A DNA stretch of 64,000 nucleotides from Begonia masoniana (taxonomy: Eukaryota > Streptophyta > Magnoliopsida > Cucurbitales > Begoniaceae), in the NCBI GenBank assembly GCA_022432975.1, contig CM039508.1, positions 31,762,433 to 31,826,432 of the forward strand, given 5' to 3'. Positions 44,196-54,139 of this stretch are shown here, in pieces. A model generated the notes under the pieces. The model did not search any database. It was not told the origin of the DNA and was given only the letters and a program-made list of their open reading frames with translations. How positions within the stretch are numbered: position 1 is the first letter of the stretch; the number at the start of each line of letters is the position of its first letter. Made by a program: the position numbers and the translations under genes.

Positions 44196-44655
44196 ATAGG
44201 AGTTTAAGTAAAAGAATTTCGTAGGATAACTAGTTTTGAAATGATTGGCGTCTTTTCTTGTTTTGAAGAGAATTTTACGACTAAGGGATTTTCATCACTT
44301 TGACTTCCACTACAGTTTACTCGATTTGTTTCTCATGATTTCTTTTGATGAATGGAATAGAGATTTAAAGTGCTCGTTGAATGATTTAAATTGAGTTTTG
44401 ATCGATGAATTTAAGAGTAATTGGGATGATTCTGTTGTATGATGTTTTGGTTTGGGTGAAGTTTTATTTTAGGGTAATTTATATTTCGGCCAGATGGGGT
44501 GCCGATCGGTCGGCGGAGGTCGCGATCGATCGGCAGGTTGGTTCAATTTTATTTTAGATTTTCCTTGGTTTTATGTTAAAAAAAAATATGAGTCAAGAAT
44601 AAGAACACGAACACGATTATGTAAGTCGCGGCCCGTTGGGTTTTGGGTCGTGACA
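44196..44655 (+). repeat. Tekay 5' LTR, second part
   Basis: Resumes after ATAGG with AGTTTAAGTAAAAG. Contains GTGCCGATCGGTCGGC and GCGATCGATCGGC at 44492-44536. Ends GGGTCGTGACA, directly before the primer site. Confidence 0.9.
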
Positions 44656-44659
44656 ACTG

Positions 44660-44671
44660 TTGTATCAGAGC
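44660..44671 (+). other. Primer-binding site of Tekay element
   Basis: TTGTATCAGAGC, one mismatch from TGGTATCAGAGC, four bases after the LTR end. Confidence 0.85.
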
Positions 44672-44819
44672 ACCCGGGTTTTAAAATTGGTTCTGTAGAC
44701 TGCCTACCAGCACTAATTGCCGCATGAGTACGCTCCAACAACTGTAAGTGTTTATGATTTTTTTTTTGTAATGTCATTTAAAGTTAAGTTGTGTTTACAT
44801 TGTGATTAGGATTTACAAG

Positions 44820-46370
44820 ATGGTGAGAGGACAACGTGATGGAGTGAATGAGGATAGTAATACTATTGCCCAGCTAACGGAGTTGGTTTTTCGCCAATCC
44901 CATCAGATTGAACAGCTAGTGGCTAGAGAGGAACATGGAAACGCTAGCTCAAGCGCAACTCATGACCATGGTGGCGAGCGTTTTCACCGACTTCGACCTC
45001 CGATATTTAATGGCCAAGTTTCGAATCCTATCTATGTTGAAGAATGGATTCGAACAATTGAGGACATGTTTAAGTATGCCAAGGTCGAAGAGGGGGACAA
45101 GATCCCATGTGCTGTTTTTCATCTTGCACTGGATGCAAGGCACTGGTGAGACTCAATTCAGAGGACTACTAATATGGAAACTATGACTTGGGCATGGTTC
45201 AAGATGGCCTTCTTTGACAAGTATTTCAGTCGAGCGGTTCGGGCCAGCAAAAAGATTGAGTTTATGTAGCTGCGCCAAACCGGTTCTGTGGCAGATTACA
45301 TTTGTGTAAGTTTGAAGCATTGTCACGATTTGCACCCCGTCTGTTGGATGACGAAGAAGACAAGATTCACCAATTTGTTCAAGGGCTGAAGCCAAATCTT
45401 TTCAAAGGAGTGAAGACCACAAGAATTCATAACATACCTTATTCCGAGGTGGCAGTTAAGGCCTTGGAATTGGAAGAGGTTGAAATAGCGGTGAAAGGGC
45501 AACGTGAGCCGCCACGGAAGTTTATCAGGGAGGCTCAGCCTCAACCGCGATAGAATAGGGGGTGGTAGCCCAAGCAGAACAGGGGAGGACAACAACAACA
45601 GAAAGATGTTAAGAGACCCTTCAATCCAAATGACGATCAAGGGAAAGGGAAGCGACCTCAAGGGGCTACACAAGCTCCCCTATGTTCTACCTGCCAGAGG
45701 AACCACTACAGTGAGTGTAAGTTATTGATGGGCCGATGTTTCAGGTGCGACAAGGTTGGTCATTTGATTAGAGATTGTCCTATGCCGCTGGATGCAAACC
45801 GATCGAGAGTGGCGCCTAGAGTTTTTGCCCTGATGGAAGATGAAGATACAGTTCAGCACACGGTTATAACAGGTACAATTATGATCTGCGGTGTATCCAC
45901 ATACACACTTATAGATACGGGTGCTACACATTCTTTCATAGCAACTATGTTTGTATGCAAGTATAATCTACGGTTTTTGCCAGCTGTTAAGTCTTATACC
46001 GTCATGTTACCGTCGGGAGAGTCCTTACATTCAGAACAGGTTGTGAAGGGTGATATTGTATCAGTAGAGGACAAGGAGCTATATGTAGAATTGATCATAA
46101 TCTATATGAAAGGGTACGAAGTCATTTTAGGGATGGATTGGTTATTCACACATTACGCCACGATAAGTTGTAGGACTGGATTAGTAGAATTTCGACCCCC
46201 AAATAGAGACCGGTATTCCTTCCAAGCCATTCCAAAAACAAGCAAGATGCTGATTATATCCTCGTTGGATGGTCAGCAGTTATTGAAGAATGCATGTGTG
46301 GGTTATCTAGCTAGTGTAATTGATATGCAAAAAAAGGATAAGCTAAAACTCCAAGACATTCCTATAGTTC
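44820..46370 (+). pseudogene. Tekay gag and protease
   Basis: ATG 44820 (MVRGQRDGVNED). Gag has a coiled N-part (QLTELVFRQSHQIEQLV), FHRLRPPIFNGQVSNPIYVE, IEDMFKYAKVEEGDKI, LALDARHW, a stop at 45148 (a TGA at a Trp-like position), WFKMAFFDKYFSRAVR, a TAG at 45268 (Gln position), FEALSRFAPRLLDDEEDKI, FVQGLKPNLF, two more stops near 45552-45567, and the zinc knuckle [15 protein letters not shown] (45737-45781). Protease: [14 protein letters not shown] keeps the DTG active site, then [17 protein letters not shown]. From 45725 the frame is open through protease into RT. Confidence 0.9.
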
Positions 46371-47203
46371 AAGAGTTTCCTGAGGTATTCTCGGACGACT
46401 TGCCAAGGTTACCGCCAGATAGGGAAATTGAATTTGTGATCGATACGTACCCTCAAGCCTCGCCAGTGTCTAAGAATCCCAATCGTATGGTACCCGTTGA
46501 ACTGAAGGAGCTAAAAACTCAGCTGCAAGAGTTAGTAGACAAGGGTTTCGTGCGCCCTAGTTGTTCTCCTTGGGGTGCACCTGTTTTATTTTTCAAAAAG
46601 AAGGACGGGTCCCTAAGAATGTGCATAGATTACAGGGAGTTGAACAAACTGACAATCAAGAATAAATACCCATTGCCCTGAATTGACGACCTGTTTGACC
46701 AGCTTCAAGGAGCCAAGATATTTTCTAAAATTGACTTACGCTCAGGCTACTACCAGTTAAAAGTCATGGCTGAGGACGTGCCTAAGACTACGTTTAGAAC
46801 CCGATACGGATATTACGAATTTCTTGTGATGTCGTTTGGGCTGATGAACGCTCTTGCAGCCTTCATGGACATGATGAACCGAGTGTTTCAAGAATATTTG
46901 GACAAATTCGTTATTGTGTTTATAGACGACATTCTGATTTATTCTCGGACTGAGGACGAACATGAAGATCACCTAAAGATTGTTTTGGCGACTCTAAAAC
47001 AGCAACAGTTATATGCCAAATTCTCTAAGTGCAAATTTTGGCTGGATAGAGTCAACTTTTTGGGTCACGTCATCTCTGCAGAAGGCATCTCTGTTGATCC
47101 AATTAAAATACAAGCGGTAAAAGATTGGCCACAACCAATGAATGCCAGCAAAGTTCGTAGTTTCCTTGGATTGGCAGGCTATTACAGAAAGTTCATCAAA
47201 TGA
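46371..47203 (+). pseudogene. Tekay reverse transcriptase
   Basis: Begins [20 protein letters not shown], then [40 protein letters not shown] and KYPLP followed by TGA at 46679-46681 where Arg is expected (CGA to TGA). The palm is open afterwards: [31 protein letters not shown], catalytic [55 protein letters not shown], then a TGA at 47201-47203. The catalytic Asp pair is present. It joins protease upstream and RNase H downstream in one polyprotein. Confidence 0.92.
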
Positions 47204-47766
47204 TTTTTTATGATAGCCAAACCTCTTACTGGTTTAACAAAGAAAGACATCAAATACTCTTGGTCAGGAGCTTGCGAGGAGAGCTTCCAGACGTTGAAAC
47301 TAAAATTAACGACAGCTCCTTTACTAACACTCCCTATGGATGAGGGAAAATTCAGTGTGTATTACGACGCATCTAAGATTGGATTGGGGTGTGTGTTGAT
47401 GCAAGAAGGCAAAGTTGTAGCGTATGCTTCCAGGCAGCTGAAAAGTTATGAGCAGAATTACCCCACTCACGATTTGGAATTTGTCGCTGTGGTATTTGCA
47501 CTGAAGATCTGGAGACATTACTTGTATGGCCAGCAGTGTGAGGTGTTTTTGGACCACAAAAGCCTAAAATATCTCTTTACTCAAAAGGAATTAAACATGA
47601 GACAAAGGCGGTGGCTTGAATTCGTTAAGGACTACGATTTTAAGATTAAATACCACCCTGGTAAGGCCAATGCAGTTGCCGACGCATTAAGCAGGATGTC
47701 AACTACGATGCAGTCCGCGATGTCGGCCATGTCCATACCCTTGGAAGTTGAAGTTCGAATTGGAGT
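47204..47766 (+). pseudogene. Tekay RNase H
   Basis: Open from 47210: [40 protein letters not shown] (first Asp), [39 protein letters not shown] (Glu), [20 protein letters not shown] (Asp), [20 protein letters not shown] (last Asp). All catalytic residues are recognisable. The frame shifts near 47755 into the integrase frame. Confidence 0.92.
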
Positions 47767-48818
47767 TAGTTCCTGAATTATCGGCGTTACTTTCGGAATT
47801 ATCTATTCGGCCGACTATCTTAGATCGAATCAAGGAGGCTCAGCAGAAGGATTCGAAGGAGAAGAATGACATTGTGAGGAAACTGGAGGATGCGTCCTCT
47901 GAGTTCAGTTATTCTGAGAATGGAATTTTGAAATTCAGAGATTGCTGGTACGTCCCTAATGATGAAGTGTTACAAAAGTTAATTTTGGCTGAGGTGCACT
48001 CGTCTCCCTTTTCTGTGCATCTAGGTAACACCAAGATGTACCGTGATTTGAGGTTGTATTATTGGTGGCCGAATCTGAAGAGAGATAATGTCAAGTATGT
48101 GGAGACATGTATGGTGTGCCAGCAAGTTAAGGCAGAACATCAAAGACCGGGAGGTACTCTCCAGCCGTTACCGATTCCCGAATGGAAATGGGAGAACATT
48201 GCCATGGACTTTGTGGTGGGTTTACCGAAGATGACCAAAGGCCACGATAGCATTTGGGTCATAATTGACAGAATGACAAAATCAGCTCACTTCCTACCGG
48301 TAAAGATGACTTATACGATGGAACAGTTTGCAAACTTGTATGTCCGTGAGATTATTCGGTTACATGGGATTCCAGTATCAATTGTTTACGATCGTGATCC
48401 CAGGTTTACCTCAAGATTTTGGAAAAGTCTACAAGGCGCAATGGGTTCGAAGCTAACTTTTAGCACGGCTTTCCACCCTCAGACCGACGGGCAATCGGAG
48501 GGACCTATTTAGATACTCGAGGATATGTTGAGGGCGTGCGTGTTTGATTTTCAGACATCATGGAGTCGTCATCTACCTTTAGTTGAGTTCTCTTATAACA
48601 ATAGTTACCAATCCACCATTGGTATGGCACCTTATGAGGCGTTGTATGACAGAAAGTGTAGATCGCCTCTATACTGGGATGAGATTGGTGAAACAAAACT
48701 TGTAGGTCCTGAGATGCTACTACACATGTCTGATAAGATTGCTGTTATTAGACAGAAGATGGGGACCGTACTAAGCCAACAGAAGAGTTATGCTGATCAG
48801 AGAAGAAGGGATCTTGAG
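47748..48818 (+). pseudogene. Tekay integrase, main part
   Basis: Zinc-binding part: VHSSPFSVHLGNTKMYRDLR (HH) and CMVCQQVKAEHQRP (CC). Catalytic core: ENIAMDFVVGLPKMTKGHDS (Asp), IDRMTKSAHFLPV, IVYDRDPRFTSRFW (Asp), FHPQTDGQSEGPI (Glu), then TAG at 48510-48512 where Gln is usual. It continues LVEFSYNNSYQSTIGMAPYE, CRSPLYWDEIGE and QKSYADQRRRDLE. Solo LTR C interrupts it there; the C-terminal part is at 51430-51900. The three catalytic residues and the zinc ligands all look intact. Confidence 0.92.
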
Positions 48819-49314
48819 TGTAACGACCCCGGCCAGGAGCCGTCACGTGTTCATATCCTTTCATTAATCGTTTGCTTGACTTTTACTATTATTACGTTCA
48901 CTTACTATCTCTCAACAGACTTTCGCATTTTACATATATATTTTTTTTTTCTAAACTGGTAATAGAGACGCAGAACCATTAAGGAAGACGAACCCTCTCA
49001 TGCCCAACTTCCCACGCCTCGTCGGCTCAAACTTTCACAGAGTCGAGCGACTGGACTCGGTCATCGGTTTCTTGACAATTTCGGGAAAAGAGGAAGTGCC
49101 CTCAATTCTCTTAACAAAATACCACTCGGGTCTGCATGGGTTGCATGCGTTGACAACCCTCAGAAACTTAGTCGTCCGGTCATCACGTGTATTACGCGTG
49201 ACTCGCTTATCATCACCTAAAAGGAGACATCTTCCGGTGGGCACGTGGGCCTCGCGTGCTAAGTTAAAACATCATCCGGTCACTAAATGACAAAAACACA
49301 TTTTACATCTTCCG

Positions 49315-49725
49315 GTGGCGTCATCCGGAAGACTAAACCATCATACAACTATCCTTCGGCATCTGCCGATGACGTCAGCTGGAAGACTAAACCAACAAAC
49401 AACTACCCTTCGGCATCTGCCGATGACGTCAGCCGGAAGACTAAACCATCAAACAATTAACTCTCGGCATCTGCCGATGACGTCAACCGGAAGACTAAAC
49501 CATCAACAACTATTCCTACGGCATCTGCCGATGACGTCAGCCGGAAGACTAAACCATCAAACAATTAACTCTCGGCATCTGCCGATGACGTCAACCGGAA
49601 GACTAAACCATCAACAACTATTCCTTCGGCATCTGCCGATGACGTCAGCCGGAAGACTAAACCATCAACAACTATTCCTTCGGCATCTGCCGATGACGTC
49701 AGCCGGAAGACTACCTCTTCCAGCT
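49315..49725. repeat. TGACGTCA (CRE-like) array in LTR C
   Basis: Seven units of about 60 bp: CATCTGCCGATGACGTCA followed by GCCGGAAGACTAAACCATCA. Reverse-complement partner of the array in LTR B (TCTTCCGGCTGACGTCA). Long ORFs here only reflect the period. Confidence 0.93.
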
Positions 49726-50073
49726 TCCGTCTTACGGTAGAGAACTCTAAATCATCAAATGACTCCTTCCAACAGAAAGAAAACACAACTCATTCAAAAT
49801 GCATAAAGCGGAAGACTTAAGCAACAGACCATTTATAAATCTATATAATCATTCCCTGACTCAGTGATCCACTAGACAGTTTCAAAGCTCAACGTTTTAA
49901 AATAATCTCATCCTACTTAAACTACCATATTCTTTAATATACTGTAACATAAGAGTCTTAACCAGGGGTCATAAATCGCCTCTCCAGTCCCGCACTGTCA
50001 CCTTGAGCATCCTCCAGCAACCAGCCTTAAGCATCCTCTTTGAACATAACATCCTCACCTGAACCTTCTTCAC

Positions 50074-51102
50074 CTACACCATAAGGTTTAACTATAAGCC
50101 TAATGCTTAGTAAGGAATGCATGCTGACAGATATACATGAGTACACAATTTAAAGAGACATAAGTTCATAAACCATTCTTCATTCATGTTCATCTTTATC
50201 ATTTACATAACATATATTAAGGCAGGAGACGAGGGAGGAAGACAGGGGTACATAGTCATTTGCCTATCGCGGCAGACATACATAATCATTTGCCTATCGC
50301 GGCAATCATGATACATCACTCGGCCTCCCCAGTGGGAGAATTCGCGAGCCATACATATCATTAACTCGGCCTCCACCAGTGGGAGATTTCGCGAGTCATA
50401 CATATCATCAACTCGGCCTCCACCAGTGGGAGAATTCACGAGTCATACATAACATAGTCTTTCCCCGCTCTGCACTTAATCTTGGTTACATTTGCTTTTC
50501 ATATTCTCAACTTAATCATAACATGAACACAGTGCATGGACATAAAGTTCATAGAGAGAAGTCATATCATGAGGACAAGTAAAACATCCTGTAACTTTAC
50601 ATTTACTTACACAACTTCTTCATATCGTGGAAATAACAAATCATAGTCAATAAGCTAACATCTCAGTGATTTCCTAATACCCTTACGGTGTAGGGCCCTA
50701 GTGGCCGGAAATCTTAATACATTCACTTACCTGGATTCCTTAGCAATCTGAGCTTCTTTCCTTTAAACTTCTTCACCTAAAACATGTACATTACAGTAGT
50801 TAAAACAAAGTCCTAATAGTCCTAATCATAAACCATCCTAGGATCTAATAGCTAAAGTCATTCCGATTCCTCTGTTTGACACACTGCAGTCTGAAATCCG
50901 AAACTAGGTGGACAGGTTTTACCATTGATTAAATCCGAGTTGGTTACTTAAAATGCTCAGAATCGATTCGGGATGACATTTCTACTCTCAGATTTTAAAA
51001 AGTCTAAAGCTACTCGGCCACTGCTAAAAATATCCGAACTCAGTGCCGAGCTGAAAACAGAGCTCTATTTACTAATGAATGACTACATTGTCCATTTCAT
51101 AC
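50074..51102 (-). promoter_or_regulatory. Leader exon-intron module, LTR C
   Basis: Element sense: donor CCCGAG|GTATG (edge 51103), acceptor TTTTAG, exon 2 50731-50776 (46 nt) ending ATCCAG|GTAAGTG, hairpin GGCCACTAGGGCC (50694-50706) 24 nt on, second hairpin TAAGC-ATTAG-GCTTA (50095-50109), acceptor GGTGTAG|GTGAAG at 50074. Confidence 0.6.
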
Positions 51103-51429
51103 CTCGGGTGTGGATTTGCAGAGAAGAGCAAGCTCGAAACCAGCCGTCGGTAAGGGAAGTTCTGGTAGCCGAGAGCAAGAACTTGGGAAAGAAGGAATCG
51201 CCGAGAGGGAATGTCGGCTACAGTGGTAATAAATGAGGTTTAAGGTTTCCATTTCCTATTTATACTAAATCCATCGATTTTAATTACAAAACTGCCACCC
51301 AACCTAGTTTCACACAACTTGTAATAAATTTGTCTTAACATTAAATTTAAATCATAACGGTTAAATAAGAGGGTGACAATGAAAATGGTCAGAAAATCAC
51401 CTGGCCGAAATGTCGGGTGTTACATTGAG

Positions 51430-51900
51430 TTTGCTGTCGGAGATGAAGTTTTCTTAAATATCTCACCGTTCAGAGGAGTTATGCAGTGCGGTAGGAAAGG
51501 AAAACTCAACCCACGATTTGTCGGGCCTTTCCCTATTTTGGCAAGAATTGGAGGTACGGCTTATAGGTTGCAATTGTCTGCATCTATGGACGGTGTTCAC
51601 AACGTCTTCCACGCGTCAATGCTAAGGAAGTGCATTCGAGACCCGACGCATGCAGTTGACCCGGTGAACATCGAGATTCAGCCAACCTTGACATACGAGG
51701 AGAAACCGGTACAGATTCTGGAGTCTACGGTTAAAGTCCTGCGTAATAAAGAAATCCCACTAGTGAAAGTTCTATGGAGAAATAACAATATTGAAAAAGC
51801 CACGTGGGAGCGTTAACAAGACATGATGAACGAGTATCCAGAGTTGTTCAGGTACGCAAATTTTGAGGACAAAATTTTAAATAAGGAGGGTAGGATGTAA
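51430..51900 (+). pseudogene. Tekay integrase C-terminus with chromodomain-like module
   Basis: Resumes after the TTGAG duplicate: FAVGDEVFLNISPFRGVMQC and LNPRFVGPFPILARIGGTAY (GPF/Y module), VHNVFHASMLRKCIRDPTHA, then the chromodomain-like stretch YEEKPVQILE, EIPLVKVLWRNNNIEKATWE and DMMNEYPELF. A stop (TAA) follows WER at 51814-51816. The final stop TAA is at 51898-51900, two bases inside the right LTR. Chromodomains are thought to steer integration to marked chromatin. This placement defines a chromovirus. Confidence 0.88.
51881..51895 (+). other. Tekay polypurine tract
   Basis: ATAAGGAGGGTAGGA directly before TGTAACACCC; it overlaps the pol end. Confidence 0.85.
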
Positions 51901-53841
51901 CACCCGGATTTTTCGGGCTATTGATTTTATTTACGGGTCTCCAATTTTGCCGTTTAATGTCTTTAATTCGTAGAATTAGTAAGTTATGCCTGTTTTGTGA
52001 GCGAAAAATTTTATTGGAGCCCCAATGATTTATGAGAAATTTTTGTGAGATTTAATAGTTTTAGTGAAAACCAAACCATAGGTTAATTATTGGGATGAAA
52101 TAAAATAATATTAGGAAGGGCATTATGATAATTTGTTAACAAAAAATTAATTAAAAACTTAAATCCCTCAATTTCCCCTCATTTCTCTCGGCTCCCTCTC
52201 CCTGGCGGCGGCTCCCTCTCCCTTCCTTCAATGTCTCTCCCTCCCACGAGCCACAATCTACCTCCTAGCCGATTCTTCTTCTGTTTTCTTCAGGATTCAA
52301 GCTCTAGGTAAGATTCTAATCTTTGGATAGATTTAGTTTCGTTTTTGGGATGACTATTTATTATAATTTCGATTAGAGTTGTTGGGAGTTGTAGGTTTTG
52401 TTGGAAATCATTTAGCTATCAAATTTATGGCTTGGTTCTAGTGTAGTATTATTTATTGTTGATTGATTCATAGAATTTTGGTAGTTGGGAGGAGTAAATG
52501 CTATTAATGGTAGGTTAGTTTAGTTATGCACACCAAGTGTTCGATAAAATGCCCGAATAGAATAAGTTGGATTTCTAGGAAACTTCTTTAGCTAGGGTTA
52601 TGCTAGTTTTGAATTTAGATTATTTAGGGTTGATGTTAACATTGAAATATGAAATGTCTTAGGTGAAAAGGGCTTAAGGTGAAGAAACGACGTTGCTAAG
52701 GAGCCCATGTAAGTGAGTGTGTTAGGATTTCTAGCCACTAGGGCCCTACGTCACAAGGGTACTAAGGAGATTTGTTTGGGTGATTGTTTGATGATTATGA
52801 CTTGTCATGTGCTATGTTATGATACGCGATGTATTGTTCGTTCTTATAGTATGTCATTCCTATATGTATCCATGTCCATGCATCATGTGCACATTTTATA
52901 TGACCAAGATAAGAATATGAAATGTATATATAAGTATGATTAATTGTGGAACAGGGTGAATTGGCCACGATTATGTTCTCAAGATTTTAGTACAGTTCGC
53001 GGATCCTCCTACTGGTGGGGGCCGGACTGGCAGGAAGACTCGCGGATCCTCCCGCTAGTGGGGGCTGGGTTGGTGCTGCACGATCAGTTCACGGATCCCG
53101 CCGCTGGTGTGGGCCGGACTGGTCGTTACAAATATTGTCTGTTGGGACCACGATTATGATTCCCTTGCCCTTTCTTCCCGTGTCCTCCCTTAATTCATGT
53201 CAAGTAAATGATGAATAAGAATATGACCACGAACACGAACACGTTTGTATGAAGCATGTATTCATGAGCATCTGTATATGTATGTTGCACTCCTTACTAA
53301 GCATTAGGCTTATAGTTTGAACCTTATGATGTAGGTGACGAATTGGAAGGTGAGGATGTTGATCCAAGTGATAATGTCTAAGAAGATTGCTGGATGGTAC
53401 TCATGGCTTTGTGGCTGGGCGGTGATTGACTCGTGGTTGGTGCTCCTCGCAAGATTGGTAAAAGTTTACGTTATAGGAGTTTAAGTAAAAGAATTTCGTA
53501 GGTTAACTAGTTTTGAAATGATTGACGTCTTTTCTTGTTTTGAAGAGAATTTTACGACTAAGGGATTTTCATCACTTTGACTTCCGCTACGGTTTACTCG
53601 ATTTGTTGCGCATGATTTCTTTTGATGAATGGAATAGATATTTAAAGTGCTCGTTGAATGATTTAAATTGAGTTTTGATCGATGAATTTAAGAGTAATTG
53701 GGATGAGTCTGTTGTATGATTTTTTGGTGTTGGTGAAGTTTTGTTTTAGGGTAATTTATATTTCGGCCAGAGGGTGCCGATCGGTTGGCGGAGGTCGCGA
53801 TCGATCGACAGGTTGGTTCAATTTTATTTTAGATATCCAGA
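51896..53841 (+). repeat. Tekay 3' LTR, 3'-truncated or rearranged
   Basis: Collinear with 39814-41401 plus 44196-44553, up to TTTTATTTTAGAT. After that the left LTR has a poly-A stretch and its terminal GGGTCGTGACA, while this copy runs into a CGATCGATCGG cluster instead. Otherwise only small differences from the left LTR. Confidence 0.85.
52306..53334 (+). promoter_or_regulatory. Leader exon-intron module, Tekay 3' LTR
   Basis: Same as the left LTR: donor CTCTAG|GTAAG, exon 2 52663-52708 (46 nt; donor now CCCAT|GTAAGTG), hairpin 1 weakened to AGCCACTAGGGCC (about 52733-52745), hairpin 2 TAAGC-ATTAG-GCTTA (53298-53312), acceptor GATGTAG|GTGACG at 53334. Confidence 0.55.
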
Positions 53842-54012
53842 TAAGGTGCCGATCGATCGGCTGTTTGTGCGATCGATCGGCTGTGTTGATTTCGTGGGGT
53901 GATCGATCGCTCAAATTATGAGCGATCGATCGGCCAGGGAGCAGACGATCGATCGGCTATGCTGTTTTTGTGGGGCGATCGATTGGTCAAGAATGAGCGA
54001 TTGATCGGCTCT
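53775..54012. repeat. CGATCGATCGG palindrome cluster
   Basis: About ten copies of GCGATCGATCGGC or near variants (GATCGATTGGTC, GCGATTGATCGGC), several in facing pairs. Same motif as in LTR F (31918-31982) and the Tekay left LTR (44492-44536). Confidence 0.9.
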
Positions 54013-54139
54013 TGTAATTGAACCATTCTGCCCCTTTTCTTTCTCTTAATTGCGAGCATGTCCTCCTTCAATTTTTCTCTTTAAAATCTTGTAAATGTTA
54101 AGTTACTCCCAAGTGATTTCAAATGAGTTTCACACATGA

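Larger units (their letters stand above)
48819..51424 (-). mobile_element. Tekay-type solo LTR C
   Basis: 2606 bp, plus strand TGTAACGACCCCGGCC to GTCGGGTGTTACA, target duplication TTGAG (48814-48818 and 51425-51429). It disrupts integrase. On the minus strand it shows the leader pattern, the CTGGTGGAGGCCGAG intron repeats (50310-50445) that match those of the Tekay LTR, and a TGACGTCA array. No coding interior. Confidence 0.9.
39814..53841 (+). mobile_element. Tekay-type chromovirus (Ty3/gypsy) with gag-pol
   Basis: Left LTR 39814-41401 plus 44196-44655, PBS, gag-PR-RT-RH-INT with a chromodomain-like end, PPT, right LTR from 51896. After removing solo LTRs B and C about 8.6 kb remains. The pol end abuts the LTR as is usual in this group. 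The left side is preceded by CTAGTGC, but no matching duplicate is found to the right. LTR similarity ends at about 53841 and the last about 100 bp of the right LTR (GGGTTTTGGGTCGTGACA) are missing, so the right edge is rearranged. Confidence 0.88.
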
